NCBI RefSeq assembly: GCF_020859565.1
Contig: NZ_JAJHUO010000009.1
Location: forward strand, 186,001-250,000
Length of the DNA: 64,000 nt
DNA from: Saccharothrix luteola
GTDB lineage: Bacteria; Actinomycetota; Actinomycetes; Mycobacteriales; Pseudonocardiaceae
Direction: 5' to 3'
The translations under genes and the position numbers were made by a program. The notes below the pieces were generated by a model, which ran no database searches, had not been told where the DNA came from, and was given only the letters and a program-made list of their open reading frames with translations. Of the stretch, positions 43,800-53,327 are shown piece by piece; positions within the stretch are counted from its first letter, which is position 1; each line of letters opens with the position of its first letter.

Positions 43800-44123
43800 A
43801 TCCGTGGTCCCCCTCGTTCGGTTGAGCGGTGCGACGTTCGTGGTGGGTGGTTGAATGATCAACGGCCGGGGCGCACGGAAAACCGACCACCGGTGCCGGG
43901 ACGCGGTGCCGATCGCGGCGTCCACGACGCGTCGGGCGCTTGATCTGCGGGGATTGTGCCATAGGGCGCACCCGCAGGCAGCTGTTTCCCACGCTTCGCG
44001 CCCCCTATCGTTCGCAGTAGCCGTGCCGGGGCCATTGGGGTGAACGCGAGCTTTCGCGAGTGCGCCGCACGGGTGTATTGCCGGGTAACACTCACCGGGT
44101 GCGACGGGGGGTTTCGCCCGACA
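43800..44123. other. Left part of the divergent drrA / vinC intergenic region
   Basis: No gene. One TAGGGG on the minus strand (44007-44002) faces the DrrA-like gene 200 bp away. No -10 stands 24 nt beyond it, so a role there is uncertain. The remainder shows nothing I can interpret. Confidence 0.4.
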
Positions 44124-44180
44124 AGGGTTGAATTAGGGGGCCGCTAGGGGCCGTCCGTACGGGGCGGCGGTTCATACCGT
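44124..44180 (+). promoter_or_regulatory. TAGGGG repeat promoter of the glycosyltransferase gene
   Basis: AAGGG at 44123, TAGGGG at 44134 and TAGGGG at 44145 follow one another at 11-bp intervals. A -10-like TACCGT at 44175-44180 comes 24 nt after the last repeat. ATG is at 44233. Confidence 0.65.
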
Positions 44181-44232
44181 CGGCAGTACCCGCCTCAGAC
44201 ATGAGCCCGCCTACCGAATTGGACCCTCAGCG

Positions 44233-45435
44233 ATGTCCCACCATTTCCTGTTCGTCGGCATCCCCGACCGCGGTCACGTGTTCCCGAACCTCTCGGTCGT
44301 GGCCGAGCTGATTCGCCGCGGTCACCGGGTCACCTACGTCACCGGTGAGAGCATGGCAGAGGTCGTCAAGCCCTCCGGGGCCACGCTGCTCCCGTACGAC
44401 TCGAAGTACGACAAGGTCGACATCCTCGACATCATCAACTCCGACGCGTCGTTCATGCCGCGCACGTTGGTCGAGGACAGCGGCGCGATGGTCCGGGCGG
44501 CGCTGGAGGGCCTGGCCGACGACGTGCCCGACATGGTCATCGCCGACTCGGCCACGCCGCTGGCCTGGCGGATCCTGGGCCTGAAGTGGCAGCGGCCGGC
44601 CCTGCAGTCCGTCTCGGTGTTCGCCTCGAACGAGCACTTCTCCTACCTCCACGCGATGATGGAGGACGAGGACGGCGTGGTCAGCGAGGTGCCCGACGAG
44701 ATGGGCGACGTCTTCGGCGCGATGGCCGAGGTCATCGCCTCGTTCGGGATCGAGACGCCGGTGGCGGAGTTCGTCCTGCCGGGCGAGGAGTTCAACCTCG
44801 TCTACCTGCCGCGGGCGTTCCAGTTCGCGGGGGAGACCTTCGACGAGGAGCGCTTCGCGTTCGTCGGTCCGTCGATGGACGACCGGCCGTTCCTGGGCGA
44901 GTGGACGCCGCCCGCCGGCGACCGGCCCGTCGTGCTGGTGTCCCTCGGCACGGTGTTCAACCAGATGCCGGAGTTCTTCCGGGTCGCCGCGGACGCGTTC
45001 GCGGCGGAGCCGTGGCACGTGGTCATGACCGTGGGCGACGGCATCGACCCGGAGGAGATCGGCCCGCTGCCCGCGAACGTCGAGATCCACCGCTGGCTGC
45101 CGCACCTGGAGGTGCTCGACCGCGCGAGCGTCTTCGTCACCCACGGCGGCCTCGGCAGCGTCATGGAGTCCCTCCACACGGGCACGCCGATGGTGATGAT
45201 CCCGTTGACGCCGGTCGACCAACCGACCGCGAAGCGGATCACGCAGCTGGGCGTCGGCCGCATCCTGCCCTTCGGCACCATGTCGGTGGAGGAGCTGCGG
45301 GACCTGGTCGCCGAGGTGGCCGCCGACGAGGAGATCGCGGCGAACACCCGCGAGATGCAGCGGCACGTGCGCGAGTCGGGCGGCAGCAGGCTGGCGGCCG
45401 ACGTGCTGGAGAAGCGCCTGGTCGACAACGGCTGA
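44233..45435 (+). CDS. vinC: Macrolide-type glycosyltransferase, GT1/MGT family (VinC-like)
   Basis: 400 aa GT-B enzyme. The N-terminal acceptor domain starts HHFLFVGIPDRGHVFPNLSV. The C-terminal donor domain has VLVSLGTVFNQMPEFF and the nucleotide-sugar motif HGGLGSVMESLHTGTP...PLTPVDQ. It is the only glycosyltransferase in the biosynthetic half and most likely attaches the aminosugar to the macrolactam aglycone, as VinC does. A self-resistance glucosyltransferase is the alternative. The nearby 2,3-dehydratase, ketoreductase, aminotransferase and methyltransferase argue for the deoxyaminosugar role. Confidence 0.87.
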   Translation: MSHHFLFVGIPDRGHVFPNLSVVAELIRRGHRVTYVTGESMAEVVKPSGATLLPYDSKYDKVDILDIINSDASFMPRTLVEDSGAMVRAALEGLADDVPDMVIADSATPLAWRILGLKWQRPALQSVSVFASNEHFSYLHAMMEDEDGVVSEVPDEMGDVFGAMAEVIASFGIETPVAEFVLPGEEFNLVYLPRAFQFAGETFDEERFAFVGPSMDDRPFLGEWTPPAGDRPVVLVSLGTVFNQMPEFFRVAADAFAAEPWHVVMTVGDGIDPEEIGPLPANVEIHRWLPHLEVLDRASVFVTHGGLGSVMESLHTGTPMVMIPLTPVDQPTAKRITQLGVGRILPFGTMSVEELRDLVAEVAADEEIAANTREMQRHVRESGGSRLAADVLEKRLVDNG

Positions 45436-45552
45436 TCGGGCGTTCGGCGCAACCTTCCCCCGCATCCGGCCCGGTGTGCCATTCTACTGACCTGGGCTGG
45501 CGGGGGGAGCTCATCGCCATCAACGGGCGGTGACGTTCAGGTCGGAGGCGAC

Positions 45553-46698
45553 ATGTTGGTGCGCAGGGACGGGGTGTTCGCCGGGTCCCGCAAGGGCATC
45601 CTGCGGACGTTGGGCTTCTTCTTCGCCAGCGCCGTCCCGCGCGTCGTCCAGTTCGGCCTGACGTTCACCGGCCTGGTGGTCGGCGCGATCACCACCCCGA
45701 TCTGGATCGGCATACCCATCGTCGAGGGCACGCTGCGGATGACCGGCTGGTTCTGCCGGATCGAGCGGCAGTGGGTCGGTCGGATGCTCGACGTCGAGGT
45801 GCCGCCGGTGGCACCCATCGAGTTCGACCCGGACGAGGACCGCGGTCTGATCCGCCGCGTGTTCCGGCGCATCACGGACTCGCGGACGTGGCGCGAGGTC
45901 GCCTACGTGGCGCTCGCGATGCCGCTGGGCCTCGCCGAGCTCGCCGTCGCGGCGATCGGCGTCGTCCTCGTGCCGGTCAGCATCTGGGCCGTGCCGTGGA
46001 TCGGCTTCGCCCACGGCCTGGTCGCGCGCGGCGTGCTGGGCCCGACCAAGAAGTCCGAGCTGCAACGGCGGGCCGAACGCCTCCAGGCGTCACGGGCGCG
46101 CGGCGTCGACGCCGCCGAGGCCGAGCGCCGCCGCATCGAGCGCGACCTGCACGACGGCGCCCAGCAGCGGCTGGTGTCGGTCGCGATGAGCCTGGGCCAG
46201 GCCAAGATGCGGCTGGCCCAGGACCCTGAGTCCGCGCGCGAGTTCATCGAGGAGGCGCACGTCGGCGCCAAGCTCGCCGTGTCGGAGCTGCGCGACCTGG
46301 CCCGCGGCATCTCGCCCGCGGTGCTGCGCGACCGGGGCCTCGACGCCGCGCTGTCCGCGCTCGCGGCGAAGTCGCCGATGGACGTGCGCATCGACACCAA
46401 GCTCAACCCCCGGCCGCCGGCGGCGGTGGAGACGACGGCCTACTTCATCGTCGCCGAGTCGCTGACCAACGCGGCCAAGTACGCGGAGGCGACCGAGGTG
46501 ACCGTGCGGGCGCGCCGCGACGGCGACGGCGTCACCGTGGAGGTCACCGACAACGGCGTCGGCGGCGCGAAGATCCGCCCGGGCGGCGGGCTCGCCGGGC
46601 TGGCCGACCGCGCGGCCACCATCGACGGTGTGATCACCGTGGAGAGCCCGGTCGGCGGACCCACCGTCATCCGCGCTGAGCTGCCCTGTTCGTGGTGA
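45553..46698 (+). CDS. Sensor histidine kinase, NarL/DesK-type (HisKA_3)
   Basis: 381 aa. Residues 1-175 form a membrane sensor region with two pairs of hydrophobic segments. Then come phospho-acceptor His200 in ERDLHDGAQQRL and a HATPase domain (EVTDNGVGG, GGGLAGLADRA). ATG 45553 has GGAGG upstream. It pairs with the response regulator 73 bp downstream. The signal and targets are unknown; the place between glycosyltransferase and LAL regulator suggests control of the cluster or of envelope stress caused by its product. Confidence 0.9.
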   Translation: MLVRRDGVFAGSRKGILRTLGFFFASAVPRVVQFGLTFTGLVVGAITTPIWIGIPIVEGTLRMTGWFCRIERQWVGRMLDVEVPPVAPIEFDPDEDRGLIRRVFRRITDSRTWREVAYVALAMPLGLAELAVAAIGVVLVPVSIWAVPWIGFAHGLVARGVLGPTKKSELQRRAERLQASRARGVDAAEAERRRIERDLHDGAQQRLVSVAMSLGQAKMRLAQDPESAREFIEEAHVGAKLAVSELRDLARGISPAVLRDRGLDAALSALAAKSPMDVRIDTKLNPRPPAAVETTAYFIVAESLTNAAKYAEATEVTVRARRDGDGVTVEVTDNGVGGAKIRPGGGLAGLADRAATIDGVITVESPVGGPTVIRAELPCSW

Positions 46699-46771
46699 CG
46701 CGAAGCGCCGGGTGCCGCGGTGCTCGGCCGGTAGGGTGCCTCGCGTACCGGCATTGCTGTCAGGAGAGCGC

Positions 46772-47416
46772 ATGCGTGTTGTGATCGTCGAGGACGCCGC
46801 TCTGCTCCGGGCGGGGGTGCAGCGCCTGCTGGCCGACGAGGGCATGGAGACGGTCGCCGCCGTGGACAACCCCGACGACTTCCTGCGCGCGGTCGAGGAG
46901 CACCGGCCGGACATGGCGATCGTGGACGTGCGGCTGCCGCCGACGTTCACCGACGAGGGGCTGCGCGCCGCGGTGGCGGCCCGCGAGATCGTCAAGGACC
47001 TGCCCGTCCTGGTGCTGTCCCAGTACGTCGAGGAGACCTACGCGGCCGAGCTGCTGGCCGGCGGCACGACCGGCATCGGCTACCTGCTCAAGGAGCGCGT
47101 GGCCGACGTGGCGGAGTTCCTCGACTCGGTGCGCCGGGTCGCGGCAGGCGGCACCGCGATCGACCCCGAGGTCATCTCGCAGCTCATCGCGCGGCGCAAG
47201 GTCGACCCGCTCGCCGCGTTGACGCACCGGGAGACGGAAGTACTCGGCCTAATGGCCCAAGGTCTGTCCAATCGGGCTATCGAACGGGACCTGCACGTCT
47301 CCTCGGGGGCGGTCGAGAAACATATCGGCAACATCTTCGCCAAACTCGGCCTCGATGTGACTCCCGATGAGCACCGACGCGTGCGCGCCGTGCTCACCTA
47401 TCTCGGTCACGCGTAG
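46772..47416 (+). CDS. Response regulator, NarL/FixJ family
   Basis: 214 aa. The receiver domain has the acidic pair in VEDAALLRAG and phospho-acceptor Asp52 (AIVDVRLPP). The C-terminal LuxR-type helix-turn-helix is TEVLGLMAQGLSNRAIERDLHV followed by VEKHIGNIFAKLGL. ATG 46772 follows AGGAGAG. It is the cognate partner of the upstream kinase and one of two DNA-binding proteins that could use the TAGGGG repeats; the LAL regulator is the other. Confidence 0.92.
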   Translation: MRVVIVEDAALLRAGVQRLLADEGMETVAAVDNPDDFLRAVEEHRPDMAIVDVRLPPTFTDEGLRAAVAAREIVKDLPVLVLSQYVEETYAAELLAGGTTGIGYLLKERVADVAEFLDSVRRVAAGGTAIDPEVISQLIARRKVDPLAALTHRETEVLGLMAQGLSNRAIERDLHVSSGAVEKHIGNIFAKLGLDVTPDEHRRVRAVLTYLGHA

Positions 47417-47429
47417 CGGGAACCCTTTT

Positions 47430-47448
47430 CGCGGAATGTCCGCGAACA
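47430..47448. terminator. Short palindrome after the response regulator gene
   Basis: TTCGCGGA and TCCGCGAA with a 3-nt loop, 13 bp after the stop. It could be a small terminator or an operator for the LAL gene downstream. The rest of 47417-47640 has no gene and no clear TAGGGG repeats, so the LAL gene does not look self-regulated through that motif. Confidence 0.4.
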
Positions 47449-47640
47449 CACCACACCCCATCCGTTTGTGGGTAGGCTCCACTCGGTCGCACCAGCGACC
47501 ACCACGCACGGTGAAGAGTATCGGGGCGCCGTCCTACCACGGCTCCCCGGTCGTCTCGTATTGATACGGATACCTCTCGCGCCGTGTTCAGGTCTTCGCT
47601 TTGAGTGATGTACCCGTGAGCTGGCTTGGGGGTCAGACGC

Positions 47641-50391
47641 ATGGCGTTTGTTCAATACGAGGAAGCGTTCGATTTGCTGCAAGGTCGCCTCGCGGAAATC
47701 TCCGCGGGCTGTGGCCAACTGGTCGTGGTGCGCGGTGGGCCCGCGAGCGGCAAGACGAAACTTCTTCACGAATTCGCGGGGTTGGTGACGGCCGGTGGTG
47801 CGACTTTTCTCGGCGCCAGCGGCTCCCGTGACGAGACCGGCTTGCCGGCGGGGGTGCTCGACCAGTTGTTCCACAGCGCCGGCTTGCCCAGCGGCGTCGC
47901 CGAACGGGTGTGGGACCGGCTCGCCTCCTCCGCCGACGAGGCGCAGACGGCCCGGGAGATCTGCGCGATCATCCTGGACCTGGCCAAGGACCGACCGCTG
48001 GTCATCGGCGTGGACGACGTCCAGTACGCCGACGCCCAGTCCCGCCGCCTCCTGCTGTACTTGCAGCGGCGGCTCGGCTGGGCGCGCATCCTGCTCGTGG
48101 TCACCGAGTGGGACCGGTCGCAGCCGACCGACCTCCTGTTCGGCTCCGAGATCACCCGCCGCCCGCACGACCGGCTCCACCTCGCCCGGTTGACCAGGCT
48201 CGGCGTGGCCGAGCTGGTCGAGCGGTCCGTCGTGGACCCGGCCGAGGCGGGCAGGCTGGCTCCGGAGGTCCACCGGCTCAGCGGCGGCAACGCGATGCTG
48301 GTGCAGGCGCTGCTGGAGGACTACCTCAACAGCGGCGACGCCGAGCGGTGCGAGCCGGTCGTGGGCCCGGCGTTCCGGCACGCCGTGCTGTCGTGCCTGC
48401 ACCGCTGGGACAACCAGACGCTGGACGTGGCCCGTGCCGTCGCGGTGCTGGGCGACCTCAGCCAGCCGACCGAGCTCTCCTTGCTGACCGGGGTGGACGG
48501 CAAGGACGTCGAGCAGGTCCTCGCCATCCTCACCGAGGCAGGGATCCTCACGGCGGGCCGGGTCCGGCACCCCGCGGTCCGGGACGCCGTCCTCGGCGGC
48601 ATGTCGGCCTGCGAGCGCGCCACCGCGCACCTGGACGTCGCCGAGATGCTGCACCGCCGCGGCGCGTCCGCGATGGACGTCGCCGACCACATCATCTCGG
48701 CCGGCTGCGTCCCGGACGGCTGGGGCGTCGGCCTGCTGCGCGCCGCCGCCGAGCAGGCCCTGGCCACCGACCGCGTGCAGCTGGCGCTGCGCTGCCTCAA
48801 GCTCGCGTTCACCGCGTGTGTCGACGAGCAGACCAAGTTGACGATCACGGCCATGCTCGCGCGCGCCTCCTGGCGGCTGAACCCGGCCGCCGCCGCGCCT
48901 TATGTGCCCGCCCTGCGCACGGCGTTGCAGGAGGGCAAGCTGTCCGGCCGCGACGCCGTCGTCCTCATCCGCTGCGCGCTGTGGAACGGCGACGACGAGG
49001 AGATCGCGGACGTCCTGCGCGCGGCGCACGACAGCGCGGCGCTCTCCGATCCCCTGATCGAGGCCGAGCTGCGGCTGGCCCACCACCTGATCTACGGGTC
49101 GGGGCGCAACCACTTCCCCCCGTCCGACCGGCCCGCGGCGGGCGACCCGTGGTCGCAGGCGGTGGCCGCGGTCGAGACGGTGTGGACGGAGGGCGCCAAC
49201 GACGCCGCGTCGGCGAGCGCCGAGCAGATCGTGCGCAGCTACTGCCTCGGTGACAACACGCTCGGCATCGTGTCGTCGGCGCTGCTCGCGCTCGCCTACG
49301 GCAACCGGCTCGACAAGGCCACCGAGTGGTGCGACTCGCTGGTGGACGAGGCGACCAGGCGCGGCGCGAGCACGTGGCTGGCGGTGTTCAGCAACATCAG
49401 GGCCGAGGTGGCGCTGCGGTGCGGCGACCTGGCGGCGGCCAAGGCGAACGCCGAGACCGCGTTGCGGGTCCTGCCGCCGCAGAACTGGGGCATGGTCGTC
49501 GGCTACCCGGTCTCCGTCCTGGTGAGCGCGTTGACCAGGACGGGCAGACACCAGGAAGCCGCCGAGGTCCTGAACTCCGTCGTCGTGCCCGAGTCGATGT
49601 TCTCCACCCTGGGCGGGCTGCGGTACCTCCAAGCGCGCGGGCACCACCTGCTCGCCACCGACCGGGCGCTCGCCGCGATCCGGGACTTCCGGGACGCGGG
49701 CGCGCAGGCGGAGAAGTGGGGCCTGGACGTGCCGGCGCTCGTGTCGTGGCGCAGCGACGTCGCGGAGGCGAGCCTCAAGCTCAAGCGGGTGTCCGAGGCG
49801 CGCGACCTGCTCAGCCAGCAGCTCGAACCCGGCCGGTGCGTCGACCTGCGTACCAAGGGCATCTCGCTGCGGCTGCTCGCGCTGGCCACCGAGCCCGCGC
49901 ACCGGCCGGCCCTGCTCAAGCAGGCCATCAACGCCCTGCACACCTCGGGCGACCGGTACGAGTTGGCCAGGGCGCTCTCCGACCTGAGCGCGGTGCAGAA
50001 GCACCTGGGGGAGGTCGAGCTGTCGCGCCAGACCGCCAGCCGCGCGGAGCAGGTCGCCAAGGCCTGCCGCGCCGTCACGCCGACGGGGTCGGTGGGGGCC
50101 ACGTCACGGCAGCGCACCGCGCCGCACCCGACGACGCCGGTCATGCACGCGCCGGACGCGCGGCCGGTCACCCTCACGCCTCGCGGTGACGAGGGCGCGC
50201 AGGTGCTGAGCAACGCCGAGCAGCGGGTCGCGATGCTCGCGGCGAGAGGGCACTCGAACCGCGAGATCGCCCGCACGCTCTACATCACGGTCAGCACGGT
50301 CGAACAACACCTGACCCGCGTGTACCGCAAGCTGAACGCCAACAACCGCGGCGACCTGGCCTCGGTCCTGACGGCACAGGGCGTGTCGTAG
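47641..50391 (+). CDS. LAL-family (large ATP-binding LuxR) transcriptional activator
   Basis: 916 aa. N-terminal AAA-type domain with Walker A GGPASGKTK (Lys38) and Walker B VIGVDDVQYAD, a long helical TPR-like middle, and a C-terminal LuxR HTH (LSNAEQRVAMLAARGHSNREIARTLYI ending TVSTVEQHLTRVYRKLNANNR, given here in two parts). LAL proteins are common pathway-specific activators of macrolide and polyene clusters and are related to MalT, which binds short G-rich direct repeats. It is therefore my candidate for binding the TAGGGG repeats. ATG 47641 follows GGGGGT; TTG 47626 is an alternative start. Confidence 0.92.
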   Translation: MAFVQYEEAFDLLQGRLAEISAGCGQLVVVRGGPASGKTKLLHEFAGLVTAGGATFLGASGSRDETGLPAGVLDQLFHSAGLPSGVAERVWDRLASSADEAQTAREICAIILDLAKDRPLVIGVDDVQYADAQSRRLLLYLQRRLGWARILLVVTEWDRSQPTDLLFGSEITRRPHDRLHLARLTRLGVAELVERSVVDPAEAGRLAPEVHRLSGGNAMLVQALLEDYLNSGDAERCEPVVGPAFRHAVLSCLHRWDNQTLDVARAVAVLGDLSQPTELSLLTGVDGKDVEQVLAILTEAGILTAGRVRHPAVRDAVLGGMSACERATAHLDVAEMLHRRGASAMDVADHIISAGCVPDGWGVGLLRAAAEQALATDRVQLALRCLKLAFTACVDEQTKLTITAMLARASWRLNPAAAAPYVPALRTALQEGKLSGRDAVVLIRCALWNGDDEEIADVLRAAHDSAALSDPLIEAELRLAHHLIYGSGRNHFPPSDRPAAGDPWSQAVAAVETVWTEGANDAASASAEQIVRSYCLGDNTLGIVSSALLALAYGNRLDKATEWCDSLVDEATRRGASTWLAVFSNIRAEVALRCGDLAAAKANAETALRVLPPQNWGMVVGYPVSVLVSALTRTGRHQEAAEVLNSVVVPESMFSTLGGLRYLQARGHHLLATDRALAAIRDFRDAGAQAEKWGLDVPALVSWRSDVAEASLKLKRVSEARDLLSQQLEPGRCVDLRTKGISLRLLALATEPAHRPALLKQAINALHTSGDRYELARALSDLSAVQKHLGEVELSRQTASRAEQVAKACRAVTPTGSVGATSRQRTAPHPTTPVMHAPDARPVTLTPRGDEGAQVLSNAEQRVAMLAARGHSNREIARTLYITVSTVEQHLTRVYRKLNANNRGDLASVLTAQGVS

Positions 50392-50437
50392 CCGGCGGTC
50401 ACGCCGACGTCGCCGACCGTTCCGTCAGCGGTGGCGC

Positions 50438-50495
50438 GCGTGAGGTTCCCGTTGGGGCATGGCGTGTGCGCGATGCCCCAACGGGAACCACACGC
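50438..50495. terminator. Strong bidirectional hairpin between LAL gene and mftE
   Basis: A 17-bp perfect stem (50444-50460 with 50473-50489), a 12-nt loop, and a further 5-bp GCGTG/CACGC extension after one mismatch. It separates the convergent LAL regulator and mycofactocin operon ends. Confidence 0.75.
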
Positions 50496-50500
50496 GGGCA

Positions 50501-51196
50501 TCACGACCGGCCGATGTGGACTTGGTGGAAGCGGTCCGCCTCGGCCAGCAGGTCGGCGGTCCACCGGGTCAGGACGCGGTGGCCCGCCTCGGCCGAGGCC
50601 ATCCTCGGGTCGCCCAGCACGCCGTTCGCGGTGACGGGTCGCAGGCCTCGTTCGCGCAGCACGCCCATGATTTCCGGCAACGGGCGGGTGTCGCCGCGTT
50701 CCAACCGGTCCAGCCGCACGGCCTCCGGGCGCACCGCGAGCATCACCGACGTCTCGGTGTGCCCGGCGTGGCTGTCGCGCGGCGGACCCGTCGGCGACCA
50801 GACCGCCGCCGCCCGCCCTTCCGCGACCGCCGCCGCCACCGCCCGGCTCAGCGGCACGGCGTTGCCGCCGTGACCGGACACCAGCAGCACCCCGGCGAAC
50901 ACCTCGGCCGACCGCACCAGCTCCAGCACCAGCGCCTCCACCACGTGGCGCCCGATCGACAGCGTGCCCGGGAACCCGGCGTGCTCCCCGCTCGACCCGT
51001 AGGGCACGGCGGGCGCCAGCACCGCCCACGGCCGCGCCGCGGCCACCCGCTCGGCCAGGCACGCCGCCACCTCGGTGTCCACCGTGCCGGGCAGGTGCGG
51101 CCCGTGCTGCTCGGTCGAGCCGATCGGCACCACCAGCACGCTGCGGGCCGCCAGCTCGGCCACCTCGGGCCACGTGAGGTCGCTGAGCGCCCTCAC
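50501..51196 (-). CDS. mftE: Mycofactocin maturation peptidase, creatininase family (MftE)
   Basis: 231 aa. The creatininase-type metal site is visible as IGSTEQHGPHLPGTVDTEVA (Glu, His, Asp ligands) and SGHGGNAVPL. MftE releases the terminal valine-tyrosine-derived unit from the MftC-modified MftA peptide. GTG 51196 overlaps the MftF stop (GTGA). It is the last gene of the operon. Assignment is strong because mftA, mftB and mftC lie in the same transcription unit. Confidence 0.92.
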   Translation of the reverse strand: MRALSDLTWPEVAELAARSVLVVPIGSTEQHGPHLPGTVDTEVAACLAERVAAARPWAVLAPAVPYGSSGEHAGFPGTLSIGRHVVEALVLELVRSAEVFAGVLLVSGHGGNAVPLSRAVAAAVAEGRAAAVWSPTGPPRDSHAGHTETSVMLAVRPEAVRLDRLERGDTRPLPEIMGVLRERGLRPVTANGVLGDPRMASAEAGHRVLTRWTADLLAEADRFHQVHIGRS

Positions 51197-52545
51197 CGCG
51201 GCGGTAGCTTGCCGGGCCAGTCGACGAGCTCCGGCAGCAGCGGCTGGACGGTCCGGTGCTTCACGCACCCCCACCACACCCCGCAGCCGTACGCCAGGTC
51301 GTCGACGACGCGGAGCCCCAGGAACCGCGCCGGGTCCAGCTCGACCTGGCTGTCCCGCCACTCCACGAGGTGCCGCGCGAGCGACGCGGCCAGCAGCCGC
51401 CGCCCCCGCTTCGACAACGCCATCAGCGGCATCGCCACCGGTCCGTACACCCTGGTGATCGCGTCGGCCGCCTGCGTGCCCGCGCCGAGGTGGCCCTGGA
51501 TCGCGAGCCGCAGCGAGTCCACCTCGGGCACCTCGTACCGCTTCAGCTTGCGCGGCAGCAGCGCCGCCGTGCCCAGCGCCACGCCCGCGCCCGCCACGGG
51601 CAGGCCCACCGCGGCCAACGCCCAGGCCAGCGCGCTCCACGGCGACATCTTCACCGGCGTCACGGCGGGACCGTGCCGGAGTCCCAACGGCGCCGCGCCC
51701 GTGCCGTAGTCGAACCGCTGGCGCAGCCACTTCCGCCACGTCGACCGCGGCTCGTGCGCCACCGTGGACGCGGGTTCGTAGCGCACCAGGTGCCCGGCGG
51801 CCACCATGCGCCACACCAGGTCCACGTCCTCGCCGAAGCGCAGGCTCTCGTCGAAGCCGCCCATCTCGCGCAGCACCGAGGCGCGCATGACGATCGCGGC
51901 GCTCGGCATGTAGCTGATCCGCGCGCCGGGGCGCACCGGCCCCGGCGCCGTGCCGAGGTCGAGCGGCGACCGGACGAGTTCGTACCGGGCCAGGGCCGAG
52001 TCACCGGGCACGCTGCGCACCCGCGGCGCGACCAGGGCCACCTCGGGGTCGGCGAAGTGCGGCAGCACGGCGTCCAGCCAACCGGGGTCCGGGTGGACGT
52101 CGGCGTCGAGGAACGCCACCAGCTCGGTGCGCACGAGCGCCGCACCGGCGTTGCGGGCCGCCGCCGGACCGCGCGCGACCGGGTGCCGCACCGCCGCGCC
52201 GGGCACCCTCCGCGCCGACCCGTCGTCGACGACGATCGAGGCCGCGACGCCGTCCACGGTGCGCAGCTCGCCGGGCTGGTCGCGCACCGGTGTCACGGCG
52301 GTGACGTCCGCGGTCGTGAGGCCGACCTTGTAGACCGGGTGCACCATCCCCGCGCGCACCAGCCGCTGGGCCAGCGCCCGCCGGGCGGGGTCGTCGCCGA
52401 CCGGCTCGCCGTCGAGCCACGACCGGACGACCTCCGCGCCGGTCGCCGACAGGCGCATCACCCGGTACGGCGACCCGCCGAGGACCACGCGACCACCGGC
52501 CAACGTCCGGGTGCCCCCATCGAGGCGAAGCCACAACTCGCTCAT
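51193..52545 (-). CDS. mftF: Mycofactocin glycosyltransferase, GT2 family (MftF)
   Basis: 450 aa. An N-terminal segment typical of MftF (GGSPYRVMRLS) precedes a GT-A domain with VVDDGSARR, LVAFLDADVHPDPGWLD (DxD type), GGFDESLRFGEDVDLVWR and hydrophobic C-terminal segments. Known MftF adds beta-1,4-glucose units to the cofactor. ATG 52545 overlaps the SDR stop (ATGA). It is less likely to act on the macrolactam, since the VinC-like enzyme serves that purpose. Confidence 0.9.
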   Translation of the reverse strand: MSELWLRLDGGTRTLAGGRVVLGGSPYRVMRLSATGAEVVRSWLDGEPVGDDPARRALAQRLVRAGMVHPVYKVGLTTADVTAVTPVRDQPGELRTVDGVAASIVVDDGSARRVPGAAVRHPVARGPAAARNAGAALVRTELVAFLDADVHPDPGWLDAVLPHFADPEVALVAPRVRSVPGDSALARYELVRSPLDLGTAPGPVRPGARISYMPSAAIVMRASVLREMGGFDESLRFGEDVDLVWRMVAAGHLVRYEPASTVAHEPRSTWRKWLRQRFDYGTGAAPLGLRHGPAVTPVKMSPWSALAWALAAVGLPVAGAGVALGTAALLPRKLKRYEVPEVDSLRLAIQGHLGAGTQAADAITRVYGPVAMPLMALSKRGRRLLAASLARHLVEWRDSQVELDPARFLGLRVVDDLAYGCGVWWGCVKHRTVQPLLPELVDWPGKLPPR

Positions 52546-53327
52546 GCGGTGAACCCTCCGTCGGCGTGCAGCACGGTTCCGGTGACGGCCGAGGACTGCG
52601 GGCCGCACAGCCAGCTCACCGCGGCGGCGACCTCGTCCGGGTCGAGCAGCCGCTCGACGAGCTGGTGGGCGGCGAACTCGGACACGTCCGCCAGCCCGTA
52701 CAGCGCGGCGCTCGCGGTCAGCATGTCCGTCGTGGTCGAACCGGGGGAGACGGCGGTGGCCGTGACGCCCGTGCCGCGCAGGTCGGTCGCCAGCCCGCGG
52801 ACCAGGCCGACCACGGCGTGCTTGGCGGCGTTGTACCCGGCGAGGCGCCACAACCCGCGGTGCGCGGCGGCGGAGGCGAGGGCGACGAACCGTCCCGAGC
52901 GCGGCGCCGGCACCCGCAGCAGCGCGGGCACGGCGGCCCTGGCCAGGTTCAGCACGCCGCGCACCCCGCTGTCGAACAGGGCGTCCCACTGCTCGTCGGT
53001 GGTCTCCCACAGCGGCGTGCCGCCGACCATCACCGCCGCGCCGGCCACCGCCGCGTCCAGCCGGCCGAACTCCCGTTCCGCCAACGCGACCGCACCGTCC
53101 ACACCGGACTGGTCGCGCACGTCGGCGACGACGTCGAGCACCCGGCCCGGCCACCGTCCCGCCAGCTCCGCCAACTGCTCGCGCGTGCCCAGCGGGTACG
53201 GCACGCCGGGCAGGTCGCCGGGGACGTCGACCGCGACGACCCGCCAGCCCTGCTCGGCGAGCTGGCGGACGACCGCCGCGCCGATGCCGCGCGCGGCTCC
53301 GGTGACCACGGCCACGCGCGGCGTCAC
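52542..53327 (-). CDS. Mycofactocin-operon short-chain dehydrogenase/reductase
   Basis: 261 aa SDR. TGAARGIGAA cofactor motif, NKA-type region replaced by AVAGAAVMVGG, and catalytic YNAAKHA (Tyr-xxx-Lys) with LASAAAHRGL before it. It sits between EtfB and MftF with 4-bp overlaps on both sides, so it belongs to the operon. SDRs in mft operons are thought to hold NAD tightly and pass hydride to mycofactocin; the alcohol substrate is unknown. Confidence 0.85.
   Translation of the reverse strand: MTPRVAVVTGAARGIGAAVVRQLAEQGWRVVAVDVPGDLPGVPYPLGTREQLAELAGRWPGRVLDVVADVRDQSGVDGAVALAEREFGRLDAAVAGAAVMVGGTPLWETTDEQWDALFDSGVRGVLNLARAAVPALLRVPAPRSGRFVALASAAAHRGLWRLAGYNAAKHAVVGLVRGLATDLRGTGVTATAVSPGSTTTDMLTASAALYGLADVSEFAAHQLVERLLDPDEVAAAVSWLCGPQSSAVTGTVLHADGGFTA

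Noticed and set aside
44002..44007. TAGGGG promoter for the DrrA-like gene
   Set aside because: Single hexamer, 200 bp from the start codon, with no partner repeat and no -10 at the usual spacing.
52542..53327. Stray ketoreductase of the PKS
   Set aside because: Four-base overlaps with EtfB and MftF place it inside the mft operon.
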